A DNA stretch of 64,000 nucleotides from Enterobacter chengduensis (GTDB lineage: Bacteria > Pseudomonadota > Gammaproteobacteria > Enterobacterales > Enterobacteriaceae), in contig NZ_CP043318.1 of assembly GCF_001984825.2 (NCBI RefSeq), positions 4,588,001 to 4,652,000 of the forward strand. The letters run 5' to 3'. Positions 10,332 to 23,730 of this stretch are shown here, piece by piece. Below the pieces are notes generated by a model, which did no database searches, had not been told where the DNA came from, and worked only from the letters and a program-made list of their open reading frames with translations. The position numbers and the translations under genes were made by a program. Position 1 is the first letter of the stretch. Every line of letters begins with the position of its first letter.

Positions 10332-10553
10332 ATGAAAAGATTCATTTCCGTTGCACTTCTCGCTGCGCTGCTCGCTGGTTGCGCGCACGACTCTCCATGT
10401 GTACCGGTTTACGACGACCAGGGCCGACTGGTCCATACCAATACCTGTATGAAAGGCACCACCCAGGATAACTGGGAGACTGCGGGTGCTATCGCCGGCG
10501 GTGCTGCCGCAGTGGCGGGTTTGACGTTGGGTATTGTTGCCCTGACGAAGTAA
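10332..10553 (+). CDS. yhdV: Small lipoprotein YhdV
   Basis: This 73-residue protein has a signal peptide and lipobox LLAGC (Cys near residue 17). A conserved CVPVYDDQGRLVHTNTC segment follows, then a glycine/alanine-rich C-terminal hydrophobic stretch (GAIAGGAAAVAGLTLGIVAL). It is nearly identical to E. coli YhdV and lies in the same place after acrF. Its function is unknown; the glycine-zipper-like tail suggests membrane association. Confidence 0.9.
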   Translation: MKRFISVALLAALLAGCAHDSPCVPVYDDQGRLVHTNTCMKGTTQDNWETAGAIAGGAAAVAGLTLGIVALTK

Positions 10554-10563
10554 CGTCTGTTGA

Positions 10564-10594
10564 GAAAGCGCGGCCCCGGCCGCGCTTTTGCTTT
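10564..10594 (+). terminator. Intrinsic terminator after yhdV
   Basis: AAAGCGCGGCC pairs with GGCCGCGCTTT with almost no loop, followed by a T-rich tail. It lies about 10 bp after the yhdV stop. Confidence 0.85.
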
Positions 10595-10808
10595 TAATGA
10601 GTGCAGTATTTTCAAATAAGTAAAAAAATAGCCCCGTATTCATTCACGTAATTAATACCTACCTGAAGTCCATCACATCTTTTTCGTATGCTCATTTAAA
10701 TTACCTGGTCTATCGTGATGATTTTCACACATTCATATTATTGAATACCCTGCCAATATTCACACCGGAAACTATCTCTTCTTTTTCCCGACCAGACCTG
10801 AAACTTTT

Positions 10809-10853
10809 GCTCCGATTTGTGGCACAGGTTGTAATTTCGCACCGTTTCGGGGC
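10809..10853 (+). promoter_or_regulatory. Tandem NtrC-type enhancer sites
   Basis: GCACC-GTTTC-GGGGC (10839-10853) matches the NtrC dyad GCACC-N5-GGTGC with one mismatch. A weaker copy (GCTCC-GATTT-GTGGC, 10809-10823) is centred 30 bp upstream, about three helical turns away. Relative to the sigma-54 promoter at 10927-10942, the centres fall near -107 and -137, almost the glnA spacing. Regulation of yhdWXYZ by NtrC is reported for E. coli. Confidence 0.65.
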
Positions 10854-10926
10854 GCTCGTTTTATTTAAGCCTGTCTACACTCAGCATTAAGCGTTCACTC
10901 CACTCTTATTTTGTCGAACGCAAAAC

Positions 10927-10942
10927 TGGCATTACGTTTGCT
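10927..10942 (+). promoter_or_regulatory. Candidate sigma-54 promoter for yhdWXYZ
   Basis: The sequence TGGCATTACGTTTGCT has the sigma-54 -24 GG and -12 GC elements with exactly 10 bp between them (consensus TGGCAY-N5-TTGCW). It lies 85 bp before yhdW. The rest of 10554-11026 is AT-rich, with only the yhdV terminator and the NtrC-type sites. Confidence 0.75.
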
Positions 10943-11026
10943 TTATAAACGTCGGCCAAGGCCACAGACAGGTAAAGCGTTTAAAAACGCCTCTATAACG
11001 ATAAATTTCGCCACACAGGATGCATT

Positions 11027-12052
11027 ATGAAAAAGACGATGATAGCCAGCCTGGCCGCTGCAGGCATGTTGTTTGCTGTAGCCGGTCAAGCCCATGCGGG
11101 AACGACACTGGATGCCGTTAAAAAGAAAGGTTTTGTTCAATGTGGTATCAGTGACGGTTTGCCTGGCTTCTCTTATGCCGATGCGAACGGCAAATTTACC
11201 GGCATTGATGTGGATGTCTGCCGTGGCGTTGCAGCTGCCGTTTTTGGCGATGACAGCAAAGTAAAATATACCCCGCTGACGGCGAAAGAACGCTTTACGG
11301 CGCTGCAGTCCGGCGAGGTCGACATGCTCTCCCGTAATACCACCTGGACGTCTTCCCGTGACGCGGGAATGGGGATGTCATTTACGGGCGTAACCTACTA
11401 TGACGGCATCGGCTTTCTGACCCACAACAAAGCTGGCCTGAAAAGCGCCAGGGAGCTGGATGGTGCCACCGTTTGTATTCAGGCGGGCACCGATACCGAG
11501 CTGAACGTCGCCGATTATTTCAAAGCAAACAACATGAAATATACCCCGGTGACATTCGACCGCTCGGATGAATCGGCCAAAGCGCTGGAATCCGGCCGTT
11601 GCGACACGCTGGCCTCTGACCAGTCACAGCTGTATGCGTTACGTATTAAGCTGAGCAACCCGGCAGAGTGGATTGTCCTGCCTGAAGTGATCTCCAAAGA
11701 ACCTCTCGGCCCCGTCGTTCGCCGTGGTGATGAGGACTGGTTCTCCATTGTTCGCTGGACGCTGTTTGCCATGCTGAACGCAGAAGAGATGGGCATCAAC
11801 TCGAAAAACGTTGATGAGAAAGCGGCTAACCCATCCAATCCGGATATGGCGCACCTGCTCGGCAAAGAAGGTGATTTCGGCAAGGATCTGAAGCTGGATA
11901 ACAAGTGGGCTTACAACATCATCAAGCAGGTGGGCAACTACGCGGAGATCTTTGAACGCAACGTGGGATCCGAAAGCCCGCTGAAGATCAAACGCGGCCA
12001 GAACAATCTCTGGAACAACGGCGGCATTCAGTACGCGCCACCAGTACGTTAA
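11027..12052 (+). CDS. yhdW: Amino-acid ABC importer, periplasmic binding protein (AapJ type)
   Basis: This 341-residue protein starts with a cleavable signal peptide (MKKTMIASLAAAGMLFAVAG, likely cut after AHA). A family-3 solute-binding fold follows, with the FSYADANGKFTGIDVDVC and ALQSGEVDMLSRNTTWT segments. It should deliver polar or acidic L-amino acids to the YhdXYZ membrane complex. It is the first gene of a four-gene operon. From memory, yhdW is annotated as a pseudogene in E. coli K-12; here the frame is intact. Confidence 0.92.
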   Translation: MKKTMIASLAAAGMLFAVAGQAHAGTTLDAVKKKGFVQCGISDGLPGFSYADANGKFTGIDVDVCRGVAAAVFGDDSKVKYTPLTAKERFTALQSGEVDMLSRNTTWTSSRDAGMGMSFTGVTYYDGIGFLTHNKAGLKSARELDGATVCIQAGTDTELNVADYFKANNMKYTPVTFDRSDESAKALESGRCDTLASDQSQLYALRIKLSNPAEWIVLPEVISKEPLGPVVRRGDEDWFSIVRWTLFAMLNAEEMGINSKNVDEKAANPSNPDMAHLLGKEGDFGKDLKLDNKWAYNIIKQVGNYAEIFERNVGSESPLKIKRGQNNLWNNGGIQYAPPVR

Positions 12053-12119
12053 GTCATAGCTGTAACGGGCACTGCTTGGGCAGTGCCCACTCCAGAGTCA
12101 TGGTTACCGAGGTTTCTTT

Positions 12120-13301
12120 ATGTCCCATCGCCGCTCAGCCGTAAAAGGATCGCTATCCTTTTCTCATCCCGCGGTCCGCGCCTGGCTATTCCAGATTATT
12201 GCTATCGTTGCGGTTGTTCTTATCGCCGTGTATCTGATCCATAACACCATCACCAACCTGAATAACCGCGGCATCACCTCCGGTTTTGCATTTTTGGATC
12301 GCAGCGCGGGGTTTGGCATTGTTCAGCATCTTATTGATTACCAGGAAGGTGACACGTACGGACGCGTGTTCGTGGTCGGTTTACTGAATACGCTGTTGGT
12401 ATCGGCGCTTTGTATCGTCTTTGCCTCGATTCTGGGCTTCTTTATTGGCCTGGCGCGTCTTTCTGAAAACTGGCTCCTGCGGAAACTGTCTACGGTTTAT
12501 ATCGAGACGTTCCGCAATATCCCTCCGCTTCTGCAGATCTTCTTCTGGTATTTCGCCGTACTGCGTAACCTTCCCGGTCCCCGCCAGGCCGTCGACGCGT
12601 TTGAGCTGTTTTTCCTGAGCAACCGCGGGTTGTACATTCCTTCTCCTCAGCCGGGTGAAGGACTGTACGCTTTCATCGGCGCGATTGCAGTAGCGCTTGC
12701 CCTCTCTGCCGGGGTATTCCGCTTTAACCGCAATCATCAGATCAAAACCGGTCAGCTTCGCAGAACCTGGCCCACGGCAGCTGTTCTGATCGTCAGCCTG
12801 CCGCTCATCGCACACTGGCTGTTTGGAGCTGCTTTGCACTGGGATATTCCCCATCTGCGTGGCTTTAACTTTCAGGGCGGGATGGTATTAATTCCCGAGC
12901 TGGCAGCCCTGACGCTGGCATTGTCGATTTACACGTCCGCGTTCATCGCAGAGATTATTCGTGCAGGGATCCAGGCCGTACCTTACGGACAGCACGAGGC
13001 GGCACGCTCGCTGGGATTGCCCCATCCCGTGACGCTTCGCCAGGTCATCATTCCGCAGGCTTTACGGGTCATCATTCCGCCCCTGACCAGCCAGTACCTT
13101 AACATCGTCAAAAACTCGTCGCTGGCCGCTGCCATTGGTTACCCGGATATGGTGTCACTCTTCGCCGGAACCGTACTTAACCAGACCGGACAGGCCATTG
13201 AAACCATCGCCATCACGATGTCTGTCTATCTGATCATCAGCCTGGTGATTTCACTGCTGATGAACCTTTATAACCGTCGTATAGCACTGGTCGAGCGCTA
13301 A
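12120..13301 (+). CDS. yhdX: Amino-acid ABC importer permease (AapQ type)
   Basis: This 393-residue permease has an N-terminal anchor helix near residues 20-40. The HisM-type BPD transmembrane domain is split by an insertion: one half with GFFIGLARLSEN, the other carrying the EAA loop EAARSLGLPHPVTLRQVIIPQALR near residues 295-320. That loop docks on the ATPase YhdZ. It pairs with YhdY to form the heterodimeric channel. It starts 67 bp after yhdW and ends 6 bp before yhdY. Confidence 0.93.
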   Translation: MSHRRSAVKGSLSFSHPAVRAWLFQIIAIVAVVLIAVYLIHNTITNLNNRGITSGFAFLDRSAGFGIVQHLIDYQEGDTYGRVFVVGLLNTLLVSALCIVFASILGFFIGLARLSENWLLRKLSTVYIETFRNIPPLLQIFFWYFAVLRNLPGPRQAVDAFELFFLSNRGLYIPSPQPGEGLYAFIGAIAVALALSAGVFRFNRNHQIKTGQLRRTWPTAAVLIVSLPLIAHWLFGAALHWDIPHLRGFNFQGGMVLIPELAALTLALSIYTSAFIAEIIRAGIQAVPYGQHEAARSLGLPHPVTLRQVIIPQALRVIIPPLTSQYLNIVKNSSLAAAIGYPDMVSLFAGTVLNQTGQAIETIAITMSVYLIISLVISLLMNLYNRRIALVER

Positions 13302-13307
13302 GGATCT

Positions 13308-14414
13308 ATGATGACAAAAGCGATACTGTCGCACTCCTCGCGCCCTGCCAACTCGACAGGTGGACGTTTCATCCTCTGGGCGCGCAAAAATCTGTTCTCC
13401 AGCTGGAGTAACAGCCTGCTGACGATTGTCTGCCTGTGGCTCATGTGGGAATTGATTCCTCCCCTGCTGAACTGGGCGTTTTTACAGGCCAACTGGGTCG
13501 GTTCAACCCGAGCAGACTGTACAAAAGCGGGCGCCTGCTGGGTGTTTATTCATGAGCGCTTCGGGCAGTTCATGTATGGATTGTATCCGCATGAACAGCG
13601 CTGGCGGATCAACCTCGCGCTGGCTGTTGGCCTGATCTCTGTCGCAGTCATGTTCTGGAAAAAGCTGCCCTATCGCGGACGCTATATTGCCGTTTGGGCG
13701 GTGGTTTACCCGATTATCGTCTGGGTGCTGTTGTATGGCGGTTTCCTGGGGCTGGAACGTGTTGAAACACGCCAGTGGGGCGGGCTGACGCTGACGCTGA
13801 TTATCGCATCAGTAGGGATAGCCGGTGCTCTACCGTGGGGGATATTACTTGCCCTGGGACGGCGTTCAAAAATGCCGATCGTACGCGTGCTCTCGGTTAT
13901 CTTTATTGAATTCTGGCGCGGCGTACCGCTTATCACCGTTCTGTTTATGTCGTCGGTCATGCTGCCGCTGTTCATGGCGGAAGGGACAACCATCGACAAG
14001 CTGATCCGTGCCCTGGTTGGGGTGATTCTCTTCCAGTCCGCTTATGTCGCTGAAGTTGTGCGCGGTGGTCTGCAGGCGTTGCCTAAGGGCCAGTACGAAG
14101 CGGCGGAATCACTGGCGCTCGGTTACTGGAAAACGCAGGGGCTGGTCATTCTTCCACAAGCACTCAAGCTGGTCATCCCGGGTCTGGTCAACACGATCAT
14201 TGCCCTCTTCAAAGATACCAGCCTGGTGATCATCATCGGATTATTCGATCTCTTTAGCAGCGTGCAGCAGGCAACCGTTGACCCTGTCTGGCTGGGCATG
14301 TCCACCGAAGGGTATGTCTTTGCCGCACTGATCTACTGGATCTTTTGTTTTAGCATGTCGCGCTATAGCCAGCATCTGGAAAAGCGCTTTAACACCGGGC
14401 GTACGCCGCACTGA
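13308..14414 (+). CDS. yhdY: Amino-acid ABC importer permease (AapM type)
   Basis: This 368-residue second permease subunit has about eight hydrophobic segments and an EAA loop ([24 protein letters not shown]) near residues 262-285. The N-terminus contains a soluble loop with two cysteines ([11 protein letters not shown]). The start is ATGATG; the first ATG was taken. It partners YhdX and lies 7 bp before yhdZ. Confidence 0.93.
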   Translation: MMTKAILSHSSRPANSTGGRFILWARKNLFSSWSNSLLTIVCLWLMWELIPPLLNWAFLQANWVGSTRADCTKAGACWVFIHERFGQFMYGLYPHEQRWRINLALAVGLISVAVMFWKKLPYRGRYIAVWAVVYPIIVWVLLYGGFLGLERVETRQWGGLTLTLIIASVGIAGALPWGILLALGRRSKMPIVRVLSVIFIEFWRGVPLITVLFMSSVMLPLFMAEGTTIDKLIRALVGVILFQSAYVAEVVRGGLQALPKGQYEAAESLALGYWKTQGLVILPQALKLVIPGLVNTIIALFKDTSLVIIIGLFDLFSSVQQATVDPVWLGMSTEGYVFAALIYWIFCFSMSRYSQHLEKRFNTGRTPH

Positions 14415-14421
14415 GGAAAAT

Positions 14422-15180
14422 ATGAGCCAAATAACAATGACACCCGCCGACGCGATGATTACGCTGGAAAACGTGAATAAATGGTACGGACAGTTTCATG
14501 TTCTGAAGGACATTAATCTTAAGGTTAAGCAGGGCGAACGCATTGTCCTGTGCGGCCCTTCAGGCTCCGGAAAATCCACAACCATTCGCTGTATTAATCA
14601 TCTTGAAGAACATCAGCAAGGACGCATCGTGGTTGATGGGCTTGAGCTGAATGAAGATATCCGCAATATCGAGCGCGTACGTCAAGAAGTGGGAATGGTC
14701 TTTCAGCACTTTAATTTGTTTCCGCACCTGACCGTTCTGCAGAACTGTACGCTTGCGCCAATTTGGGTACGCAAGATGCCGAAAAAGGAAGCCGAGGCGT
14801 TGGCAATGCACTACCTGGAGCGGGTACGTATCGCAGAACACGCCAACAAGTTTCCCGGCCAGATTTCGGGTGGCCAGCAGCAGCGAGTGGCTATCGCCCG
14901 TTCACTGTGTATGAAACCAAAAATTATGCTGTTTGATGAACCGACATCAGCCCTCGATCCGGAAATGGTGAAAGAGGTGCTGGACACCATGATTGGGCTG
15001 GCACAATCCGGCATGACCATGCTGTGCGTCACGCATGAGATGGGGTTCGCGAGAACCGTGGCTGACCGGGTGATCTTTATGGATCGTGGGGAGATTGTTG
15101 AGCAGGCGCCGCCGGATGAGTTCTTTGCGCATCCAAAGTCAGAACGTACGCGAGCATTCCTGTCGCAGGTGATTCACTAG
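14422..15180 (+). CDS. yhdZ: Amino-acid ABC importer ATPase (AapP type)
   Basis: This 252-residue ATPase has Walker [10 protein letters not shown] (about residues 47-55), a Q-loop in [12 protein letters not shown], the signature [14 protein letters not shown], Walker [14 protein letters not shown] and the switch histidine in VTHEMGFA. It energises uptake by the YhdXY permease. It is the last gene of the operon; a REP element follows 10 bp later. Confidence 0.95.
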   Translation: MSQITMTPADAMITLENVNKWYGQFHVLKDINLKVKQGERIVLCGPSGSGKSTTIRCINHLEEHQQGRIVVDGLELNEDIRNIERVRQEVGMVFQHFNLFPHLTVLQNCTLAPIWVRKMPKKEAEALAMHYLERVRIAEHANKFPGQISGGQQQRVAIARSLCMKPKIMLFDEPTSALDPEMVKEVLDTMIGLAQSGMTMLCVTHEMGFARTVADRVIFMDRGEIVEQAPPDEFFAHPKSERTRAFLSQVIH

Positions 15181-15190
15181 TCGTTTGCTC

Positions 15191-15222
15191 TGCCGGGTGG
15201 CGGCTTCGCCTTACCCGGCCTA
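15191..15222. repeat. REP element between yhdZ and the rRNA operon
   Basis: TGCCGGGTGGCGG...TTACCCGGCCTA is an imperfect palindrome of the enterobacterial REP type. It sits between the converging yhdZ and rRNA transcripts. Confidence 0.8.
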
Positions 15223-15243
15223 CCGTTTTTTCTGCGCATAAAC

Positions 15244-15274
15244 GCAAAAAGGCCATCCTTTCGGATGGCCTTCT
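15244..15274 (-). terminator. rRNA operon terminator
   Basis: On the minus strand AAGGCCATCC pairs with GGATGGCCTT, followed by TTTTTGCGTTT. This is the usual rrn T1-type terminator, 11 bp downstream of the last 5S gene. Confidence 0.92.
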
Positions 15275-15284
15275 CACTTATTTG

Positions 15285-15404
15285 ATGTCTGGCAGTTCCC
15301 TACTCTCACATGGGGAGACCCCACACTACCATCGGCGCTACGGCGTTTCACTTCTGAGTTCGGCATGGGGTCAGGTGGGACCACCGCGCTAAAGCCGCCA
15401 GACA
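15285..15404 (-). rRNA. rrfF: 5S rRNA (distal copy, variant)
   Basis: This 120-nt gene is identical to the proximal 5S copy except at two sites. RNA position 3 is U instead of C (plus-strand 15402), and position 117 is A instead of G (plus-strand 15288). These two bases pair in helix I, so pairing is preserved. It lies after tRNA-Thr, as rrfF does in E. coli rrnD; the symbol is given by position. Confidence 0.97.
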
Positions 15405-15445
15405 AATTCTTTTACTTCTTGCCGAACTTTAACCTAAGTATAAAG

Positions 15446-15521
15446 TGGTGCTGATACCCAGAGTCGAACTGGGGACCTCACCCTTACCAAGGGTGCGCTC
15501 TACCAACTGAGCCATATCAGC
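15446..15521 (-). tRNA. thrV: tRNA-Thr (GGU)
   Basis: This 76-nt cloverleaf has an encoded CCA end. The anticodon loop UUGGUAA lies between CACCC and GGGUG, giving anticodon GGU. It sits between the two 5S genes, the same arrangement as thrV in E. coli rrnD. Confidence 0.97.
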
Positions 15522-15533
15522 ACGCTAAATTTG

Positions 15534-15653
15534 ATGCCTGGCAGTTCCCTACTCTCACATGGGGAGACCCCACACTACCATCGGCGCTACGGCGTTTCAC
15601 TTCTGAGTTCGGCATGGGGTCAGGTGGGACCACCGCGCTAAAGCCGCCAGGCA
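15534..15653 (-). rRNA. rrfD: 5S rRNA (proximal copy)
   Basis: This 120-nt 5S gene has the usual ends (TGCCTGGCGG and CCAGGCAT on the minus strand). It follows 23S after about 70 bp of spacer. Symbol assigned by position in the operon. Confidence 0.97.
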
Positions 15654-15724
15654 AATTCTGTTTAATCTGTATCAAAGCTGAAATCTGATTGTCTGTCTCA
15701 CCGCCGAAACAGCTTCGGCGTTGT

Positions 15725-18629
<2,905 letters not shown>

Positions 18630-18723
18630 TCACAACCCGAAGATGTTTCACTTCTGATTGCGAAAATTTGAGAGACTCGAACACACATAACATGTGTGTC
18701 GTTTCAATTTTCAGCTTGATCCA

Positions 18724-18737
18724 GATTTTTAAAGAGC
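18724..18737 (-). promoter_or_regulatory. Spacer boxA antitermination site
   Basis: The minus strand reads GCTCTTTAAAAATC, the boxA motif that loads NusB-S10 before 23S transcription. It lies between tRNA-Glu and 23S, as in other enterobacterial rrn spacers. Confidence 0.8.
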
Positions 18738-18811
18738 AAATATCTCAAACAAGACTCGTGAGTCTGTTTTGAGATATGACGGCAGGTGACTTTCACTCAC
18801 GAACCAGCAAG

Positions 18812-18887
18812 TGGCGTCCCCTAGGGGATTCGAACCCCTGTTACCGCCGTGAAAGGGCGGTGTCCTGGGCCTCTAGACGAAGGGGAC
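18812..18887 (-). tRNA. tRNA-Glu (UUC) in the 16S-23S spacer
   Basis: This 76-nt tRNA has encoded CCA and anticodon loop CUUUCAC (anticodon UUC at plus-strand 18851-18853) between CCGCC and GGCGG stems. In E. coli rrnD, which shares this chromosomal position, the spacer holds tRNA-Ile and tRNA-Ala instead. A spacer exchange between rrn copies is the likely reason. Confidence 0.97.
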
Positions 18888-18972
18888 ACTGAAGTCTCAA
18901 TCGCAAGACGCCTTGCTATTTACTTTTCATCAGACAATCTGTGTGAGCACTACAAAGGCAGGTTCTTTAAGG

Positions 18973-20514
<1,542 letters not shown>

Positions 20515-20639
20515 AAGTTTGATGCTCGTGAATTAAACTTCGTAATGAATTACGTATGTTCACTCAGAGACTTGGTATTCATTTATTGTCCGAAGACATT
20601 AAGAATCCATGTCACTTTGAGTGCCCACACAGATTGTCT

Positions 20640-20658
20640 GATAAATTGTTAAAGAGCA
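20640..20658 (-). promoter_or_regulatory. Leader boxA antitermination site
   Basis: The minus strand reads TGCTCTTTAACAATTTATC in the transcribed leader upstream of 16S. This is the rrn leader boxA. Confidence 0.88.
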
Positions 20659-20697
20659 GTGCAACGCGGCTTTCAGCTCAGCGTTGCGAGGTGGCGT

Positions 20698-20725
20698 ATA
20701 TTACGCTTTCCTCTTTCAGAGTCAA
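20698..20725 (-). promoter_or_regulatory. rrn P2 promoter
   Basis: The minus strand carries -35 TTGACT (20720-20725), a 16-bp spacer and -10 TAATAT (20698-20703), followed by a GC-rich ACGCCACC discriminator. Confidence 0.88.
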
Positions 20726-20806
20726 CCCGTTATTTCAGGATTTTTTCTCTTCAACCGACCGGGTTGTTTGTGAAGTGATTCACATCCGCCGTGTCGATGG
20801 AGGCGC

Positions 20807-20860
20807 ATTATAGGGATCCCATTTTTTAGCACAAGTATTTTTTAGATCTTTTTTTCCAAC
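20807..20860 (-). promoter_or_regulatory. rrn P1 promoter with UP element
   Basis: The minus strand has -35 TTGTGC (20829-20834), a 16-bp spacer and -10 TATAAT (20807-20812), followed by GCGCCTCC. Upstream is an A/T-tract stretch (20835-20860) typical of the rrn UP element. Fis sites are expected further upstream, in the region shared with divergent yrdA (rest of 20515-20986); I did not assign them individually. Confidence 0.88.
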
Positions 20861-20986
20861 TGCTGATTTTCCGCGCTTTTCGCTGAAATCCCGCCCGATC
20901 TGCTTAAATATTGACGTATTTTGCCTTGCCTCGATCCATTAATACGATCAAAGTCTTCTGTATAGCGCCCAATCTTAGAGGTAGAT

Positions 20987-21541
20987 ATGTCCGCAGTATT
21001 ACGTCCTTATAAAGATCTGTTCCCTCAAAAAGGCGATCGCGTGATGATCGATGCCAGCAGCGTGGTCATTGGTGATGTCCGAATGGCTGATGACGTCAGC
21101 ATCTGGCCGCTCGTTGCCATCAGGGGAGATGTTAACTTTGTGTCGATTGGTGCACGTACCAATATTCAGGACGGTAGCGTTCTGCACGTCACGCACAAAT
21201 CCTCCTATAACCCCGAGGGTAATCCCCTCATCATTGGAGAAGAGGTGACCGTTGGCCATAAAGTGATGCTTCACGGCTGCACAATTGGAAATCGCGTACT
21301 TGTTGGTATGGGGTCGATCTTGCTGGATGGCGTCATAGTAGAAGATGACGTAATGATTGGTGCCGGTAGCCTTGTCCCGCAAAACAAACGGCTGGAAAGT
21401 GGCTATCTCTATCTGGGAAGCCCGGTAAAACAAATCCGCCCCCTGAAGGAGGCAGAGATCGAAGGATTGAAATACTCAGCGAACAACTACGTTAAATGGA
21501 AGAATGACTATCTTGATCAGGACAACCAGACCCAGCCCTGA
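20987..21541 (+). CDS. yrdA: Gamma-carbonic-anhydrase-like protein YrdA
   Basis: This 184-residue left-handed beta-helix protein has hexapeptide repeats (for example VVIGDVRMADDVSIWPLVAIRGD). Candidate zinc-binding histidines occur in VLHVTHKS, VGHKV and LHGCTIG. It belongs to the gamma-CA/LbH family, but carbonic anhydrase activity is doubtful for E. coli YrdA. It is divergent from the rRNA operon and its 3' end overlaps yrdB (opposite strand) by 25 bp. Confidence 0.93.
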   Translation: MSAVLRPYKDLFPQKGDRVMIDASSVVIGDVRMADDVSIWPLVAIRGDVNFVSIGARTNIQDGSVLHVTHKSSYNPEGNPLIIGEEVTVGHKVMLHGCTIGNRVLVGMGSILLDGVIVEDDVMIGAGSLVPQNKRLESGYLYLGSPVKQIRPLKEAEIEGLKYSANNYVKWKNDYLDQDNQTQP

Positions 21542-21765
21542 TCGTCTTCCTGCTGTTCACGAATTAAATCGCTGGCTTCCTCTTCCAGATCCCAGCGATT
21601 TTCGCAAAATACCGCTACTGGATCTGAACCACCAAAACGACGCAACAGCGTCTCCCCATGAATGGCACAGGTCAACTGCATGCCCTGTACCAGCACCGGA
21701 AAACAGACCGCTTGTTTATGCTCATCCCAGCTCTCTCTGTCCGGGAAATCAATAGCCTGATTCAC
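21517..21765 (-). CDS. yrdB: DUF1488 family protein YrdB
   Basis: This 82-residue acidic protein has conserved [18 protein letters not shown] and [10 protein letters not shown] segments. Function unknown. Its start overlaps the aroE stop by 4 bp (ATGA), so it is translationally coupled to aroE. It is the last gene of the minus-strand dprA-to-yrdB run. Confidence 0.88.
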   Translation of the reverse strand: MNQAIDFPDRESWDEHKQAVCFPVLVQGMQLTCAIHGETLLRRFGGSDPVAVFCENRWDLEEEASDLIREQQEDDQGWVWLS

Positions 21766-22580
21766 GTAGAGAGCTCCTGCTTTAACTTTTCAATGACGGG
21801 TTCGACCGCAGGCAGAACGCCATGCCAGAGCAGCACCGCATGCGCAGCCTGCCCCACCAGCATTCCCAGCCCATCGGCTAACTGTTTCGCGCCGTGCTGT
21901 TCACACCAGCTCAGGAAAGGCGTCTTCCCTTTCTGGTAGAACATGTCATAGAAGTACATATGCGCACTGACCAGCGAAGCGGGGATCGCCGGGATCTCAC
22001 CGTTGATGCCGCTGGATGTGGCATTAATGACAAGATCGAACTCTCGTTCGGCAAGATCGTCAAGCGCTACCGCGCTCACGCTGCCGGTATGCGCAAACAA
22101 CGCCGCCAGCGCTTCTGCCCGGGAATAGGTTCTGTTGGTAATGGTCACCGCACAGTCCAGTGAAAGCAGAGGCAACAGAACGCCCCGCGATGCGCCACCC
22201 GCGCCAATCAGCAGGACGCGGAACCCGGGCTTAATAAACGACAGACGTTCCAGATCGCTAAGTAAACCAATCCCGTCGGTGTTGTCACCCAAAAGGCGTC
22301 CATCCTCAAGCCGTTTTAGGGTATTGACTGCACCAGCCAGCGAAGCGCGCTCGGTCAGCTCATCCGCACGTTCGAAGGCCTCCTCTTTAAAAGGAACCGT
22401 CACGTTCGCACCTTTGCCGCCCGCGGCGAAAAAAGCCTCCAGCGTAGGGATAAATGCATCCACCGGCGCCAGTACGCGCCCATAGGGATGATTTATCTGC
22501 AGCTGCTTCGCAAATTGTTTATGGATCAACGGTGACTTGCTGTGCGCAATCGGATTACCAAAAACGGCATAGGTTTCCAT
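21762..22580 (-). CDS. aroE: Shikimate 5-dehydrogenase (NADP+)
   Basis: This 272-residue enzyme has the shikimate-binding [12 protein letters not shown] at residues 9-20, catalytic Lys in [19 protein letters not shown], and the NADP-binding GAGGASRGV followed by NRTYSRA (the AroE NADP motif). It reduces 3-dehydroshikimate in the chorismate pathway. It starts 4 bp after tsaC. Confidence 0.97.
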   Translation of the reverse strand: METYAVFGNPIAHSKSPLIHKQFAKQLQINHPYGRVLAPVDAFIPTLEAFFAAGGKGANVTVPFKEEAFERADELTERASLAGAVNTLKRLEDGRLLGDNTDGIGLLSDLERLSFIKPGFRVLLIGAGGASRGVLLPLLSLDCAVTITNRTYSRAEALAALFAHTGSVSAVALDDLAEREFDLVINATSSGINGEIPAIPASLVSAHMYFYDMFYQKGKTPFLSWCEQHGAKQLADGLGMLVGQAAHAVLLWHGVLPAVEPVIEKLKQELST

Positions 22581-22584
22581 GAGA

Positions 22585-23157
22585 TTACCCCTGGCGAAAA
22601 CGTTCGCCGGTCAAAGCGTCGCGAATTTCAGAGGGATTCAGGCGCCCTCCCGTTTCGCCGGCAGCGACAGGGAAGTCATTCCCGAACTGTGCCAGCACTT
22701 CTTCGGTCGTCCGACAAGGTGGTAGCCCGGTCAGGTTGGCGCTGGTTGAGACCAGGGGCTTACCAAATGCCAGGCACAGTTCAACCACCAGCGGATGGTC
22801 AGTTACGCGAACGGCGAGGGAATCAAAGCGTCCGGTTAACCAGCGCGGCGTTGTCGGCTGCGCCGGGAAGACGAAGGTCACCGGCCCAGGCCACGCGGAG
22901 AAGATAGTCTCGCGCTGCGCTGGTGTCAGCATGGAGTCATCGATATAGGGTTTGAGCTGCGCGTAATTCGCAGCGATCAAAATCAGCCCTTTCTCGACGG
23001 GTCTTTGTTTTAAGGCAAGCAGGCGGCTTACAGCCGTCTCGCTGTCAGGATCGCAGCCGACCCCAAAAACAGCTTCAGTTGGATAGGCGATGACTTCTTC
23101 ATTTTTCAGTACGTCCACTGCATGCGCAATGGAGCCTGATGGCAGGTTTTTATTCAC
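22585..23157 (-). CDS. tsaC: Threonylcarbamoyl-AMP synthase
   Basis: This YrdC-fold protein has the signatures [30 protein letters not shown] and STSANLTG. It makes threonylcarbamoyl-AMP for the t6A37 modification of ANN-decoding tRNAs. The start is a GTG at 23157, giving 190 residues and MNKNLPSG, which matches E. coli TsaC length. An upstream in-frame ATG would add 10 residues lying inside yrdD. The start overlaps the yrdD end by 8 bp, suggesting coupling. Confidence 0.93.
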   Translation of the reverse strand: MNKNLPSGSIAHAVDVLKNEEVIAYPTEAVFGVGCDPDSETAVSRLLALKQRPVEKGLILIAANYAQLKPYIDDSMLTPAQRETIFSAWPGPVTFVFPAQPTTPRWLTGRFDSLAVRVTDHPLVVELCLAFGKPLVSTSANLTGLPPCRTTEEVLAQFGNDFPVAAGETGGRLNPSEIRDALTGERFRQG

Positions 23158-23704
23158 TATTTTGATCCGCCGTAACCGGCTTTCCACATTGTTTACTGGC
23201 GCAGAAGCGTTTCAAGCCTTGCGCGGTTTTCTTCTCTATGAGTAGCGGATAATTACAATGAGGGCAGGTACCCGCTACCGGTTTAAAATTGATCACGAAC
23301 TGGCATTCAGGATAGCGATCGCACGAATGGAAGGTCTTACCATAACGGGAGCGGCGCTGTACCAGCTGACCGCGCTGACACTGAGGACAGGAAATTGCCG
23401 TTTCATCAGGCTTATCAATTTGTTCCGTATGCCCACATTCCGGGTAGCGGCTACATCCAATAAACATCCCGAAACGCCCCTGGCGTAGCGCGAGTTCGCC
23501 GCCGCAGAGTGGACAATATTGGCCCTCCAGAATTTTAACGATATGTCCATCCGCCTGGCTTTTCAGGGGACGGACATAATCACATTCCGGATACTGTGAA
23601 CAACCGAGAAACGGGCCGTGTTTCCCGGACCGAATAACAAGTTCAGCCCCGCACTGCGGGCAGGGCTCATTTTTATGCACCGTGAATAGTGCTGATTTGG
23701 CCAT
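23150..23704 (-). CDS. yrdD: Topoisomerase-type zinc-ribbon protein YrdD
   Basis: This 184-residue protein consists of four zinc ribbons of the topoisomerase I C-terminal type (CPQCGAELV...[16 protein letters not shown]...[17 protein letters not shown]...[16 protein letters not shown]). It lacks any topoisomerase catalytic domain. A nucleic-acid-binding role is likely but unproven. It lies between smg and tsaC. Confidence 0.93.
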   Translation of the reverse strand: MAKSALFTVHKNEPCPQCGAELVIRSGKHGPFLGCSQYPECDYVRPLKSQADGHIVKILEGQYCPLCGGELALRQGRFGMFIGCSRYPECGHTEQIDKPDETAISCPQCQRGQLVQRRSRYGKTFHSCDRYPECQFVINFKPVAGTCPHCNYPLLIEKKTAQGLKRFCASKQCGKPVTADQNSE

Positions 23705-23730
23705 AACAACTCTTGGTGCTGCACGTTGAA

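Noticed and set aside
20911..20948. A sigma-70 promoter for yrdA starting at TTGACG (20911-20916)
   Set aside because: No reasonable -10 hexamer lies 16-18 bp downstream. Other pairings are weak, so no promoter was listed.
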